This document shows positions 1 to 9,002 of a stretch of DNA of 64,000 nucleotides, piece by piece. This stretch comes from an uncultured Flavobacteriales bacterium (GTDB lineage: Bacteria; Bacteroidota; Bacteroidia; Flavobacteriales_G; Salibacteraceae): the NCBI GenBank assembly GCA_943788725.1, contig CALSRJ010000001.1, positions 556,861 to 620,860 of the forward strand, written 5' to 3'. Position 1 is the first letter of the stretch, and each line of letters starts with the position of its first letter. The notes beneath the pieces were generated by a model. The model was given only the letters and a program-made list of their open reading frames with translations, did not search any database and was not told the DNA's origin. The position numbers were made by a program, and so were the translations under genes.

Positions 1-53
1 ATCATCATTCCTCCGATGAGCAATGAAAATAGTACTAGTTTGATCCTTTTCAT
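1..53 (-). CDS. N-terminus of exported protein (partial, runs off window start)
   Basis: An ATG on the minus strand at 53 opens a frame that stays open to the window edge. The 17 visible residues, MKRIKLVLFSLLIGGMM, are a basic n-region followed by a hydrophobic stretch, as in a signal peptide. It lies downstream of trxB on the same strand but beyond a hairpin terminator, so it is probably a separate transcript. Nothing can be said about the mature protein. The fragment is too short for the ORF track. Confidence 0.5.
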   Translation of the reverse strand, partial: MKRIKLVLFSLLIGGMM

Positions 54-185
54 GTTGTGCTTTGTATTTTACAAGGGCTAAATGTAAAAAGAAGCAATGA
101 AGGGACTTGCCTTTCTCCATGCGATATCGCCGAATGGAGCAAATTGCGCGATGAATACAACTTACGTCCGATAGTAGCATACATA

Positions 186-218
186 AAAAGCCCCGACCTC
201 ATAAAGGCCGGGGCTTTT
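186..218 (-). terminator. Rho-independent terminator after trxB
   Basis: AAAAGCCCCG and CGGGGCTTTT form a long G+C-rich stem, extended by CCT/AGG after one mismatch, around a short CATAA loop. T-runs flank both sides, so it could work in both directions. It begins about 20 nt after the trxB stop codon. Confidence 0.85.
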
Positions 219-236
219 CTTTTTACTGTATTTCAA

Positions 237-1181
237 TCAATGGAGGCCTTTCTCCCCTAGGAAGCGCTCAGCGTCCAAAGCTGCCATGCAACCCGTTCCA
301 GCGGCTGTAACCGCTTGGCGATATACTTTATCTCCAGCATCGCCTGAGATGAATACGCCTTCAATGTTAGAGTGAGAGCTGTCTGGCCTGTGCTTCAAGT
401 ATCCTGTATCATCCATGTCGAGCCATCCTTTGAAGATGTCGGTGTTCGGCTTGTGTCCAATGGCCACAAAGAAACCTGTTACATCCAGTACGGTCTCCTC
501 GTTGGTTTGATTGTTGACCACCTTTACACCTTCCACAACTTGATCTCCCAGCACTTCAAGGGTCTCTGTATTCCAAAGCACCTCGATGTTTCCTGCATCG
601 AAAACGCGTTGCTGCATGATCTTGGAGGCGCGCATTTCATCGCGTCGCACGATCATTTTTACGCTCTTACACACTTTAGATAGGTACAAAGCTTCTTCAG
701 CAGCTGTATCTCCAGCGCCTACGATGGCTACGTCCTGACCTCTGTAAAAAAAGCCATCGCACACTGCGCACGCAGATACTCCTCCGCCCAAATCGCGGAT
801 GCGCAACTCGCTTTCCAAGCCCAGCCATTTTGCCGTGGCACCGGTAGAGATGATGATGGAATGAGCTTGAAGCTCTTCCTTTTCATCCACCCACACTTTA
901 TGTACAGGACCACTGAAATCCACCTTGGTCACATAACCGGTGCGGATATCGGTTTCGAACCGCTCTGCTTGCGCGCGGAAGTCCATCATCATTTGTGGTC
1001 CGTTTACTCCCTCAGGGTATCCAGGGTAGTTCTCAACGTCAGTAGTGTCCATCAATTGACCTCCAGGCTGCATGCCTTCAATCATGATGGGTTTCAATTC
1101 TGCTCTTGCTGCATAGATCGCTGCGGTGTATCCAGCAGGACCAGAACCGATGATCAAACACTTGTGAATTTTATCGCTCAT
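237..1181 (-). CDS. trxB: Thioredoxin-disulfide reductase
   Basis: This flavoenzyme passes electrons from NADPH through FAD to thioredoxin in the cytoplasm. At 314 aa it has the normal bacterial low-Mr length. An N-terminal FAD motif GSGPAGYTAAIYAARA lies near residue 12. The redox-active CAVCDG (CATCDG in many bacteria) is near residue 137, followed by the NADPH-binding GAGDTAAEEA. A second FAD motif, GVFISGDAGD, is near the C-terminus. The ATG at 1181 gives a clean N-terminus. It appears monocistronic, with a TAnnTTTG promoter element about 21 nt upstream and a strong hairpin terminator downstream. No key residue is missing. Confidence 0.97.
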   Translation of the reverse strand: MSDKIHKCLIIGSGPAGYTAAIYAARAELKPIMIEGMQPGGQLMDTTDVENYPGYPEGVNGPQMMMDFRAQAERFETDIRTGYVTKVDFSGPVHKVWVDEKEELQAHSIIISTGATAKWLGLESELRIRDLGGGVSACAVCDGFFYRGQDVAIVGAGDTAAEEALYLSKVCKSVKMIVRRDEMRASKIMQQRVFDAGNIEVLWNTETLEVLGDQVVEGVKVVNNQTNEETVLDVTGFFVAIGHKPNTDIFKGWLDMDDTGYLKHRPDSSHSNIEGVFISGDAGDKVYRQAVTAAGTGCMAALDAERFLGEKGLH

Positions 1182-1202
1182 TTCATTTCGTTTTTAACGG
1201 GC

Positions 1203-1210
1203 CAAAGGTA
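1203..1210 (-). promoter_or_regulatory. Bacteroidota -7 promoter element of trxB
   Basis: TACCTTTG on the minus strand matches the Bacteroidetes -7 consensus TAnnTTTG. It lies about 21 nt before the trxB ATG in the gap after the MFS gene. No clear -33 element was found, so the call rests on the motif and its position. Confidence 0.55.
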
Positions 1211-1271
1211 GTCTTTGCCTCCATTTTCTAGGGTTCGATTTGCTCAATAGGACGATAGAGAATAGCTATGC

Positions 1272-2528
1272 TTACAAATGGGATGAAGCATGCTGGGGAT
1301 CAACGGTACTCCGACTCAGCATGAAACTTGCCAAGAGGCCAATAATGGCAAAAGCCGAGATCATAGCGAATACATAATGATGTCCTTTGGCTCCAGGATA
1401 GTGGTCTAGTAGAAAGCCCATGGTGGGACTGATAAAGATGTCTGGTGTGTAGCCCAACAAAGACATGATTCCAACTGCCGTCCCAGTAGCTCGGATGGAA
1501 ACCTCGGACACATCCATCACGGCAAAGTAGATACCGCGCAGTCCGTAGATGCCCATTACGGTAAAGACCATGGTTGCAAGCACATAAATTGCCGACTCGT
1601 CTAACCAGCCCGTTGCTATCAAGCCACCACCAACGACCATGCAGATAAAGCACACTGCGATAGTGCGGATGCCTCCGAACCGATCTGCCAGAAACCCAGC
1701 CAAAAGCGCAAATACAGGTCGTAACCAAAGTGCCGATGTACCAACCCCCGCGGCATCCACTTCACTGAATCCAAGTACTTCATTGGCGTACAGCGAAAAA
1801 TCATCGGTCATTTTATAGCCGACGTAGGCGCAAACGATGATGGCACCCTGTAACCATATGGTAGGATTTCGAAGTAATTCCAATACTTCAGCAGGTGCGA
1901 TTTTGTGCGCTTGCGCTGCCCTGGCACCGAGGTTTTTGGGCATCCAAAAGAACACAGCCACTCCAATGAGTATCACCAGTACGGAAGAGAAGAAGATCAC
2001 TTCATGGATCGGTACGTTGTCTCCTGCTGTGAATTGGGACGTGAGCGCAGAAAAAGCCAACAATGCCAGCGACCCGATTACCGCCGAGGTCAGTCCCCTG
2101 CCGCTCTCTAAAAAACCGAAGGCCCGACCTTGAAAGCCTGTTCCTCCCCACTCGCGCGTAGCCCTGATCATGGCCGCCCATAGCAGGAAGATCGTAGAAA
2201 ACCCCCAAAAGGCGTATAGTGCGATCAGTACGACAAAGCCTGGGTCCACTGCCAATATAAATCCTCCCAAACCCGTGAGGCCGAGGGATAAGCCGATCAG
2301 TGTCCGAGCGGGAAAACGATCCGCCAGTGGGCCTCCGAAGAAATAGGAAGCGAAGGCCACGACTCCATAGGCCGAAAAGGCTGTACCTAACTCGAGGTTG
2401 GTCATGTCAAATGCCGATAGCAATGTTGGGCGAAAGACCCGGGGCAAAACGAAGGGCAGGAAGAAGACCGACTCCCCAGCGAGGATCAGAAGAAGGAGGG
2501 TGAATGGATTGCGCGGTCTGCTTTGCAT
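1272..2528 (-). CDS. MFS transporter, YihN-like
   Basis: A 418-aa inner-membrane carrier with about 12 hydrophobic segments. The start is placed at MQSRPRNPF, because the 16 residues before it in the longer ORF do not look like a natural N-terminus. A typical MFS loop motif, GGPLADRFPARTL, follows helix 2, and GFLADRFGGIRT is its counterpart in the second half. The segment TREWGGTGFQGRAFG resembles MFS proteins of the YihN group. The substrate cannot be deduced. It reads toward trxB, but the trxB promoter lies between them, so the two are probably transcribed separately. Confidence 0.85.
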   Translation of the reverse strand: MQSRPRNPFTLLLLILAGESVFFLPFVLPRVFRPTLLSAFDMTNLELGTAFSAYGVVAFASYFFGGPLADRFPARTLIGLSLGLTGLGGFILAVDPGFVVLIALYAFWGFSTIFLLWAAMIRATREWGGTGFQGRAFGFLESGRGLTSAVIGSLALLAFSALTSQFTAGDNVPIHEVIFFSSVLVILIGVAVFFWMPKNLGARAAQAHKIAPAEVLELLRNPTIWLQGAIIVCAYVGYKMTDDFSLYANEVLGFSEVDAAGVGTSALWLRPVFALLAGFLADRFGGIRTIAVCFICMVVGGGLIATGWLDESAIYVLATMVFTVMGIYGLRGIYFAVMDVSEVSIRATGTAVGIMSLLGYTPDIFISPTMGFLLDHYPGAKGHHYVFAMISAFAIIGLLASFMLSRSTVDPQHASSHL

Positions 2529-2645
2529 GGTCAACAAAGATGAAAATCCTTTGGTGGGATGTGGGAAGAACCCCAAAGCAATTCATGCATAAAGAATGGT
2601 CATTGCCATAGCTTTCTTAATATTGTTAGAGACAACCTTACCACT

Positions 2646-3347
2646 ATGAAGTTCTTTTCTACCCTACTTTCCATCATCCTCGTCTCGGTTCTCCTGAGTT
2701 CTTGTTCTTCTAGCAACGATGTGGCGTCCAATGGCATTTTGGTAAAGCGCAAGCACAGGACGGGCCTTCACCTGAACATCCGACACAAGGAGCATCAGCA
2801 GGAGGCAAAGTTGGCAGACGCCAGTGCCACGATTCGTTTGAAAGAACGATTGTTTTCCCTAGCCCCCAGCGAGGCGGAATCGGTTAAGGCGCTGCCATCC
2901 GAGAACGCTGAGCGCACACTAAGAACTACAACACGAGCAGAAGTCAGTCAGGAGACACCCCAGCATTCCGCAAGGACCCATATCCAATTATCAGAAGGCA
3001 TGGAGGCCATGGAAGACGCCCAGCCTCAAGAAGCCGAGGGGAAGAAATTCAACAAAGCTTCCAAGACGCAAAAGCGTGGCAGGTTGGCACTGTTCTTCGC
3101 AATTCTGCAAGGTGTATGTTGGCTGATCAATTTATCCTCATTCGTCCTCACGCTAACACCGACCATTTTGATTGTCAATTTGCTCTTTTTCATCCTCTTC
3201 TTCGCGCTGGCCCTTGCCCTTGGTTGGAAGATTAAGAAACGCAACGACGCCGCCAAGTGGGCCGTTATTTTAGCCTTTGGCTATTTGGTCCTCAACATCG
3301 CCGTATCGGTTGTCGGCACCATCATCGGAGTAGTCGCTCTGATCTAG
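2646..3347 (+). CDS. Lipoprotein with C-terminal membrane helices, unknown function
   Basis: A 233-aa protein. The start at 2646 gives a classic lipoprotein signal, MKFFSTLLSIILVSVLLSSC, with Cys at position 20. A polar, low-complexity middle (residues 25-140) is followed by a basic patch KTQKRGRL. Three hydrophobic helices then run to the C-terminus, separated by short basic linkers such as KIKKRNDAAKW. Lipidation plus C-terminal membrane spans suggests an envelope protein, but I recognise no enzyme or binding domain. It is divergent from the MFS gene. The ORF track starts 29 codons too early. Confidence 0.75.
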   Translation: MKFFSTLLSIILVSVLLSSCSSSNDVASNGILVKRKHRTGLHLNIRHKEHQQEAKLADASATIRLKERLFSLAPSEAESVKALPSENAERTLRTTTRAEVSQETPQHSARTHIQLSEGMEAMEDAQPQEAEGKKFNKASKTQKRGRLALFFAILQGVCWLINLSSFVLTLTPTILIVNLLFFILFFALALALGWKIKKRNDAAKWAVILAFGYLVLNIAVSVVGTIIGVVALI

Positions 3348-3423
3348 CCAATCACCTTTCATAAGAAGCTCAACAAACCCTTCTTCCATTTCAGAATGGA
3401 ATGCAATATTTGCACTCCCTAAT

Positions 3424-3496
3424 CGGGATGTAGCTCAGTTGGTAGAGTGCTCGTCTGGGGGGCGAGAGGCCGCAGGTTCAAGTCCTGTCATCCCGA
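3424..3496 (+). tRNA. tRNA-Pro (anticodon GGG)
   Basis: A complete 73-nt cloverleaf. The acceptor stem is CGGGATG/CATCCCG with discriminator A. The D-arm is GCTC-loop-GAGT. The anticodon arm CTCGT/GCGAG holds loop CTGGGGG, so the anticodon is GGG. The T-arm GCAGG/CCTGT holds loop TTCAAGT. A 5' C is usual for bacterial tRNA-Pro. CCA is not encoded, so it must be added by the Cca enzyme, which is also in this window. GGG reads CCC and CCU codons. Confidence 0.97.
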
Positions 3497-3507
3497 CATA
3501 AGTATAG

Positions 3508-3546
3508 AAAGGCTTTCAGGCAACTGAGAGCCTTTGTTGTTTCTTG
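3508..3546 (+). terminator. Terminator after tRNA-Pro
   Basis: AAAGGCTTTCAG and CTGAGAGCCTTT pair over 12 positions with one wobble around a GCAA tetraloop, followed by a T-rich tract. It begins 11 nt after the tRNA and most likely ends its primary transcript. Confidence 0.85.
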
Positions 3547-3814
3547 TTGGTTGAAACATAGTAGACCCCCCCGCTGCCGCGCGATTGCACAGCGTCGCGG
3601 AATGAACCATGATCAAGACCAATAGCCGATCGACTGCCGAGATTTGGTAAATGAGCCGAGATGTAAGTTCCACAACATGGAGAGCATGAAGGGTATATCG
3701 AATGATCTACTTGCCACCACGCGACAGAGTAGCTGCGCTGAGCTCCTTTCAGTCCGTTCGCGCGGCAGCGAGGGGGGCGTAAAAATCAATCGTACGTTTC
3801 TATACTCATGGGCT
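3547..3814. other. Intergenic stretch without a recognisable gene
   Basis: Between the tRNA terminator and the YdeI-like gene I see no credible gene. The ORFs listed here on both strands have no protein-like composition, no signal peptide and no domain I recognise. A C-run and a GC-rich segment near 3560-3600 are the only notable features. Confidence 0.6.
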
Positions 3815-4438
3815 CTATCTGTCCTGCATGCCCTTTCCTGACATGATCTTTGGAATGCACTTGTCAATCCGTGAAAATCGGGTTGCGGCTTGCTTTGCTT
3901 GTGAGAAATGTAGCAGGTATCCTCGTTGTCTTCCAGGAGTCAATGCTTGAAAGGCAGCTTTGAGAGCAGGATGTTCATCCATGACTTGCCGGAATTCCTC
4001 TGGGACATCAAATTCTCCCGCTTTTTTAAACTCCACCTTAGCTCCGGCTCTTTCAAGCTGGATGGCTTCATCTATGTAGGCCTTCAATATGGCCTCTAGT
4101 TCAACTACGGTTAGCACATCTGTGAAGCGAAACATGCGCACGGCTTGGGAGTTTTCACCTGCGCTGTGCAAGAGTTTCATTTCATCCTTGAGCAGACTTC
4201 CCTTGAAAAAACTGAGGATACAATTGGCTTTGAAGGCACCGATCATGAGCACATTCTTTCCCCGATGCGTATACGTCGGAAAGCCCCACTTCACTTCTTC
4301 ATGCAGGCCACGGTCTAGAACGATCCTCCTCAATTCCTTCATTGCAGAGGTCCATTGCAAAGCCTTGCATTCTGGTGTACCTCCTAAGGAGCACCTACCA
4401 CAGCCGTCCAGAAAAAAAGCGTCCACTTTAGGATTCAT
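3815..4438 (-). CDS. YdeI/OmdA-family protein with DUF1801-like N-terminus
   Basis: A 207-aa cytoplasmic protein. The N-terminal half (MNPKVDAFF, then VKWGFPTYTHRGKNVLMIGAF) matches the DUF1801/YdhG-like fold. The C-terminal third (EFDVPEEFRQVMDEHPALKAAFQALTPGRQR, with the end of a helix pair near SQAKQAATRFSRI) matches the OmdA-type region of bacteriocin-protection YdeI proteins. The biochemical role of the family is not settled. A cysteine cluster near the N-terminus, DGCGRCSLGGTPEC, is common in Bacteroidota members. It is convergent with the tRNA unit and divergent from the sugar carrier at 4557. Confidence 0.8.
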   Translation of the reverse strand: MNPKVDAFFLDGCGRCSLGGTPECKALQWTSAMKELRRIVLDRGLHEEVKWGFPTYTHRGKNVLMIGAFKANCILSFFKGSLLKDEMKLLHSAGENSQAVRMFRFTDVLTVVELEAILKAYIDEAIQLERAGAKVEFKKAGEFDVPEEFRQVMDEHPALKAAFQALTPGRQRGYLLHFSQAKQAATRFSRIDKCIPKIMSGKGMQDR

Positions 4439-4556
4439 ATTCGATGCTTAAGCAAATGGAGCTTGCAATGTATTGACAATGTGAAAACACAAGGCGAATT
4501 CAAAGCTCGAAATTTGTTGTGGGAATCCTTCACTCGCTTTTGATATCTTGCCCCGC

Positions 4557-5768
4557 ATGTCAAACAGCACCCCATCCACGACCAACGCAACGTTTCGATC
4601 GGCCTTCATTTTGCTGATCATGTTGTTCTTTATGTGGGGGTTCATCACGTCCTTGAACGACATCCTAATACCACACTTGAAAGCGGTCTTTGATCTGAAC
4701 TACACCCAAGCGATGCTGGTGCAGTTTTGCTTCTTCGGGTCGTACTTCATCATGTCTATTCCCGCCGGACGCATCATTGAAAAAGTAGGCTACTCGAAAG
4801 GAATCGTGATCGGACTGGTGGTCATGGGGCTCGGCTGCCTCCTCTTCTACCCTGCTTCTATTATTGTCTACTACCCGCTGTTTCTATTCGCGCTGTTCGT
4901 CATGGCTTCAGGTATCACCATGCTGCAAGTAGCAGCGAATCCATTTGTGGCGGCGGTTGGACCTCCAGAAACAGCTTCGAGCCGACTTAATCTTTCTCAA
5001 GGCTTCAATTCACTGGCGCATACCATCGCACCCGCCCTTGGTACCTTCTTGATCCTGACCGACAAATCGGAAGACCTGGCCCTTCGAGCCCAAGCGGTGC
5101 AACTTCCGTACATAGGACTAGCCATTGCCTTGCTCTTGATTGCTGGCCTGTTTGCATGGGTCAAACTCCCCACCATTCAACATTCAGCCAGCAACGACGT
5201 CTCTGCGAACAACACCATTTGGCAACACCGCAACTTGACCTTCGGGGTCTTGGCCATCTTCCTCTACGTGGGTATCGAAGTCTCCATCGGTGGGTTTCTC
5301 GTCAACTTCTTCGGGGAATCACACATCGCAGGAATGCCTGAAGAAATTGCCGGCAATTATGTGTCTTACTATTGGGGGGGCGCCATGGTAGGACGTTTCA
5401 TTGGATCGGCCCTTTTACAACGCATGCGTACCGAACGCTTGTTGGCCATCAGCAGCATCGGGGCCCTGTCGCTCGTTGGCATCACACTTTTCACGTCCGG
5501 GTACATTGCCATGGGAGCGATCCTCTTGGTGGGTCTCTTCAACTCTGTGATGTTTCCAAACATCTTCACCCTCGCCATCAAGGGCTTGGGCAAATTCACT
5601 AGCAGGGGATCCGGATTGCTTGTTATGGCCATCGTCGGTGGAGCCATTATCCCCGTCGTTCAAGGTCTGCTCGCAGATCAATTCGGTGTACAAGCCTCGT
5701 TTGCCATCGGCTTGATGTGCTATGGCTATGTCTTATTCTACGCCCTCAAGGGTTATAAGGCGCAGTAA
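4557..5768 (+). CDS. Sugar MFS transporter, FucP/GluP family
   Basis: A 403-aa inner-membrane proton-sugar symporter with about 12 helices. The early segment FFMWGFITSLNDILIPHLK and the following FGSYFIMSIPAGRIIEKVGY are hallmarks of the fucose/glucose-galactose FucP-GluP family. A later conserved segment is MFPNIFTLAIKGLG. The start is set at MSNSTPS, three codons inside the ORF. It faces the GH78 operon, and the two stop regions overlap by 23 bp. It probably imports a monosaccharide released by that operon (rhamnose, fucose or galactose), but the exact sugar is inference. Confidence 0.88.
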   Translation: MSNSTPSTTNATFRSAFILLIMLFFMWGFITSLNDILIPHLKAVFDLNYTQAMLVQFCFFGSYFIMSIPAGRIIEKVGYSKGIVIGLVVMGLGCLLFYPASIIVYYPLFLFALFVMASGITMLQVAANPFVAAVGPPETASSRLNLSQGFNSLAHTIAPALGTFLILTDKSEDLALRAQAVQLPYIGLAIALLLIAGLFAWVKLPTIQHSASNDVSANNTIWQHRNLTFGVLAIFLYVGIEVSIGGFLVNFFGESHIAGMPEEIAGNYVSYYWGGAMVGRFIGSALLQRMRTERLLAISSIGALSLVGITLFTSGYIAMGAILLVGLFNSVMFPNIFTLAIKGLGKFTSRGSGLLVMAIVGGAIIPVVQGLLADQFGVQASFAIGLMCYGYVLFYALKGYKAQ

Positions 5769-8502
5769 AGTGGTAGCTACCCGAACCCACGCGCAACACG
5801 GTGCTTCCTGAGCGTTTTTCTAAAACTTCTACGCCTTCTGCTTCTAAAATGGGAAGCACTCCCTCTCTCAGCACCCCCAGGTCCTCAGAAGGCAGATATA
5901 CTTGCGCAACGGTATTCGGCGGAATCACGACATCCAATGCAAAGTGCTCGTCTGCAATCTTCCAAGAAGAACGTATCTCGCCGCGAATGGAACGGTAGCT
6001 CGCCTTTGCCTCCGTCAATCCCCCACCCGGCCTTGGATGGATCTGAAACCGCTTATACCCTGTCGAGGTAGGTGCAATTCCAGCAATTGTAGAGTACATC
6101 CATTCTCCAATCGACCCATAGGCATAATGATTGAGCGAATTGGTGCTGTCTTCGTGGAAGCCGTCCGCTTCCGTAAAGCTGTCCCAACGCTCCCACACCG
6201 TAGTAGCCCCTTGGTCTATCTGGTAGCCCCAAGATGGGAAGGTGTCATTGAGCAGCAAGGTATACGCCAAGTCAAGGCGCCCGATATCCGTTAAGGTCGG
6301 TAGCAACAAGCTCGTTCCTAAGATGCCGGTAGAAAGCCGCTGATCACGATGCTCAAATGCGCCGAGCAGATTACCCTCTACTTCGGCTTTAATGAATGCA
6401 GGTGCCAGGTCAAACGCCAAGGCCATGAGGTAGGCGGTCTGCGTTCGCCCGGTGATATGTCCTTCGTGGTCAATGAAACTCTTCTTGAACGCGAGCGTGA
6501 TGCTGTCTGACAACTGGCTGTAATGTGCCACATCTTCCCCGTGCCCCAACAATGAAGATATCTCGGTCATCAAGTCTGAACTCCTTTTGAAATAGGCCGT
6601 CGCGATCACATCAATCGGGGTTTCACTGTCTACGTTTTGCCAATCGCCGTAGCTGTCCAGCATGCTCACGTAGTCCACGCTGTGTGCCTCAAGATAATCC
6701 ATCCAACGGCGCATGTTGGGGTACATAGAAGCGAGGATGGTGGTATCGTCGTAGACTTGGTAAAGGTTCCAAGGACAGATGATGCCCGCATCACCCCATC
6801 CTGCAGCTACACGCCAAAACACCCGAGGCGCTGTGCTGGGAAAGCGACCGTCGTCGTATTGACCATCGGCAACATCCACCATCCACTTCTTAAAGAAGGG
6901 GGCAATGTCCATGTTGTAACTCGCAGTAGGCATGAAGAGCTGTGCATCTCCAGTCCACCCCATGCGTTCATCGCGCTGCGGGCAATCGGTGGGTACGTCG
7001 AAGTAATTAGAACGTTGGCTCCAAACGATGTTTTGGTGGATGCGGTTGATGCGTTCGTTTGAACAGGAAAAAGTTCCCGTTTCCCGTAAATCGGAATGCA
7101 ATACTATTCCCGTGATCTTATCCTTTGTGAGCTCACCTGGGTAACCCGTTACTTCAATGTATTGATAGCCGTGGTAGGTAAAGCGAGGCTCCCACGTTTC
7201 TTCCTCTTCGCCAGACAGTACATAGGTATCCGTAGCCCTGGCCGTTCTAAGGTTTCGCGTGTGAATGGAACTGTCTGCGTTGAGTTTTTCCGCGAATCGC
7301 ATGGTGACCGAATCCCCCACTTGACCACTCACCTTCAGGCGCGCCCAACCCGCAAAGTTTTGTCCCATGTCAACGATGTAAACACCCTGCTTCTGTTCAA
7401 AGATGGCTACGGGGGTGATCTCCCCAGTTTTCCGCACGGGAATGCCTGGATAGGCCTCTACGATCAAGTCGATTGAATCTGAGACGTCTACGGGCAGCCA
7501 ATCGGCATCTGCATGACCGTTTTGATTCCATCCTTCCATCCTCAATCGGGCGTCATAGGTTTCACCTCCTTGCATATCCGCTTCCCGAATTGGTCCAAAT
7601 TGCGCCTTCCACTCCTCATCCGTCACTACCCGTGCCGTTTCACCCCCAACCATGCCCACGCTCAATTGAGCCATCAACCGGGGGCTATCACCGTAATAGT
7701 GCTGCCCCACATCCGCCACGTTTCCGGCATACCACCCATCCGCGAGAATAAAGGCCATGGTATTGACGCCCTCCTGCAATAGGTCCGTTACATCATAGCT
7801 GTTGTAATAAACACGCTTGCGGTATTCGGTCCAGCCCGGAGTGAAGTAATCTTCCCCCACGCGTTGACCGTTGATGTACAACTCATAATTCCCAAGAGCT
7901 GAGGCATGCACCTTCGCATCGGTGATCGGTCCGTCTAGGCTAAATTCTTTACGGAAGTAAGGGGCAGGTAGCGGTTGGTAGACCTTGTTCTTCTTGTTCT
8001 TCCAATCGTTTCCCCACGGCTTTACGGGGTAGGACGGATCGTTCTTAGCCGCATCCAATCCGATCCACTTGGCCTTCCATTCGGCGGCGTCTAGTAAACC
8101 CATCGACCAATGTGCTACTGGACTCCACTCCGATGCCCTGCCCTTTTCATCCCAGGTCATGACTTTCCAGTAGCAGGTAGACTGGCTGGTCAGAGCTGCA
8201 CCTCGATACGCGACGTTCGCCGTGCGGTCAGATGGAACCACGCCCGAATCCCACAAATCACCTGCTTCCTGGTCAAGTTGCTCTTTACTGCTCGCTACAA
8301 GGATGCGATAGGCCGTTTGCATCCGAGCCCTCCCTTGGCCTTCCACAATCCACGTCAACCGAGGTTGAGCTGCGTCTATCGCAAGAGGATTCTCTAAGTA
8401 CTCACAGCGTAGTTCTGACGGATGCAGGTCAGAAATTTCATCTTGACACGCCGTTAAGAACAGCAACAGCGCCATGGTGATATGGACGCCACTGATTCTC
8501 AT
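5746..8502 (-). CDS. Alpha-L-rhamnosidase, GH78, exported lipoprotein
   Basis: A 918-aa enzyme that should remove terminal alpha-L-rhamnose from plant or algal glycans. The start at 8502 gives the lipoprotein signal MRISGVHITMALLLFLTAC; the longer ORF reads into the neighbour. Family motifs are clear: an N-terminal beta-sandwich with LRCEYLENPLAIDAAQPRLTW, the (alpha/alpha)6 barrel signature CPQRDERMGWTGD containing the catalytic acid region, and WGYQIDQGATTVWERWDS near the C-terminus. Its ATG overlaps the stop of the preceding gene (ATGA), so translation is probably coupled. It is the last gene of a four-gene glycan operon and is likely anchored at the outer membrane or in the periplasm. Confidence 0.93.
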   Translation of the reverse strand: MRISGVHITMALLLFLTACQDEISDLHPSELRCEYLENPLAIDAAQPRLTWIVEGQGRARMQTAYRILVASSKEQLDQEAGDLWDSGVVPSDRTANVAYRGAALTSQSTCYWKVMTWDEKGRASEWSPVAHWSMGLLDAAEWKAKWIGLDAAKNDPSYPVKPWGNDWKNKKNKVYQPLPAPYFRKEFSLDGPITDAKVHASALGNYELYINGQRVGEDYFTPGWTEYRKRVYYNSYDVTDLLQEGVNTMAFILADGWYAGNVADVGQHYYGDSPRLMAQLSVGMVGGETARVVTDEEWKAQFGPIREADMQGGETYDARLRMEGWNQNGHADADWLPVDVSDSIDLIVEAYPGIPVRKTGEITPVAIFEQKQGVYIVDMGQNFAGWARLKVSGQVGDSVTMRFAEKLNADSSIHTRNLRTARATDTYVLSGEEEETWEPRFTYHGYQYIEVTGYPGELTKDKITGIVLHSDLRETGTFSCSNERINRIHQNIVWSQRSNYFDVPTDCPQRDERMGWTGDAQLFMPTASYNMDIAPFFKKWMVDVADGQYDDGRFPSTAPRVFWRVAAGWGDAGIICPWNLYQVYDDTTILASMYPNMRRWMDYLEAHSVDYVSMLDSYGDWQNVDSETPIDVIATAYFKRSSDLMTEISSLLGHGEDVAHYSQLSDSITLAFKKSFIDHEGHITGRTQTAYLMALAFDLAPAFIKAEVEGNLLGAFEHRDQRLSTGILGTSLLLPTLTDIGRLDLAYTLLLNDTFPSWGYQIDQGATTVWERWDSFTEADGFHEDSTNSLNHYAYGSIGEWMYSTIAGIAPTSTGYKRFQIHPRPGGGLTEAKASYRSIRGEIRSSWKIADEHFALDVVIPPNTVAQVYLPSEDLGVLREGVLPILEAEGVEVLEKRSGSTVLRVGSGSYHFTAPYNP

Positions 8503-9002
8503 CGCTTGATTTCTTGAAATGTCCCCGATTCCGTGATGTGGTATTCCTTCTCGGTTTTCCTTCCCGTCACGAATACATCGATGGTGACGGTCCATTTGTT
8601 GGGTCCGGCGCGTTCTCCAGTAATCACGCCCCGCTCGATTTTGTGAATGCCTTTGTCCTGACACCGGCAATCTTGCAAGTACACCCCCCCTTGCTGTGCG
8701 ATCTGATCGTCACGAAATTCGAAGCGGTTTACGTCTGATTCCGCCTCAAAGGCAATGATCGTAGGGGCTTCGGAATAGTTTCCTGGGTCGCCCCCGTTGT
8801 TGGTTGAGAACTGAAAGACACGGTAGTCTCCCGGCACCACCTCGTATAGGTTTTGCTTGTTCAATTTTTCCGCGTCGTATTGGATCGAAGCATTTTCCCA
8901 ATACTGAAAATCCTTCTTTTCCTCATTGACCTGCCCGATGGAGGTAAGTACCCAAACCTGCATCAACGCACAGCACAATCCTATGTGAATCTGCACTTTC
9001 AT
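8499..9002 (-). CDS. Small exported protein of unknown function in glycan operon
   Basis: A 167-aa protein. The start at 9002 (MKVQIHIGLCCALMQVWVLTSIGQ) gives a signal peptide and an ATGA overlap with the GH28-like gene upstream; the ORF track start is 27 codons too early. The mature part, beginning VNEEKKDFQYWENASIQYD, is probably beta-rich and contains a conserved-looking CRCQDKGIHKIERG followed by WTVTIDVFVTG. I recognise no family. Tight coupling on both sides to carbohydrate-active enzymes suggests an accessory role on the same glycan, such as binding, or a small sulfatase- or esterase-like helper, but nothing in the sequence proves that. Confidence 0.7.
   Translation of the reverse strand: MKVQIHIGLCCALMQVWVLTSIGQVNEEKKDFQYWENASIQYDAEKLNKQNLYEVVPGDYRVFQFSTNNGGDPGNYSEAPTIIAFEAESDVNRFEFRDDQIAQQGGVYLQDCRCQDKGIHKIERGVITGERAGPNKWTVTIDVFVTGRKTEKEYHITESGTFQEIKR

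Noticed and set aside
57-260. ORF of 67 aa on the plus strand
   Set aside because: It runs through the trxB terminator hairpin and into the trxB 3' end, and has no protein-like features.
3488-3867. Short ORFs on both strands after tRNA-Pro
   Set aside because: Overlapping in several frames, with no signal peptide, domain or usable start context; the region looks non-coding.
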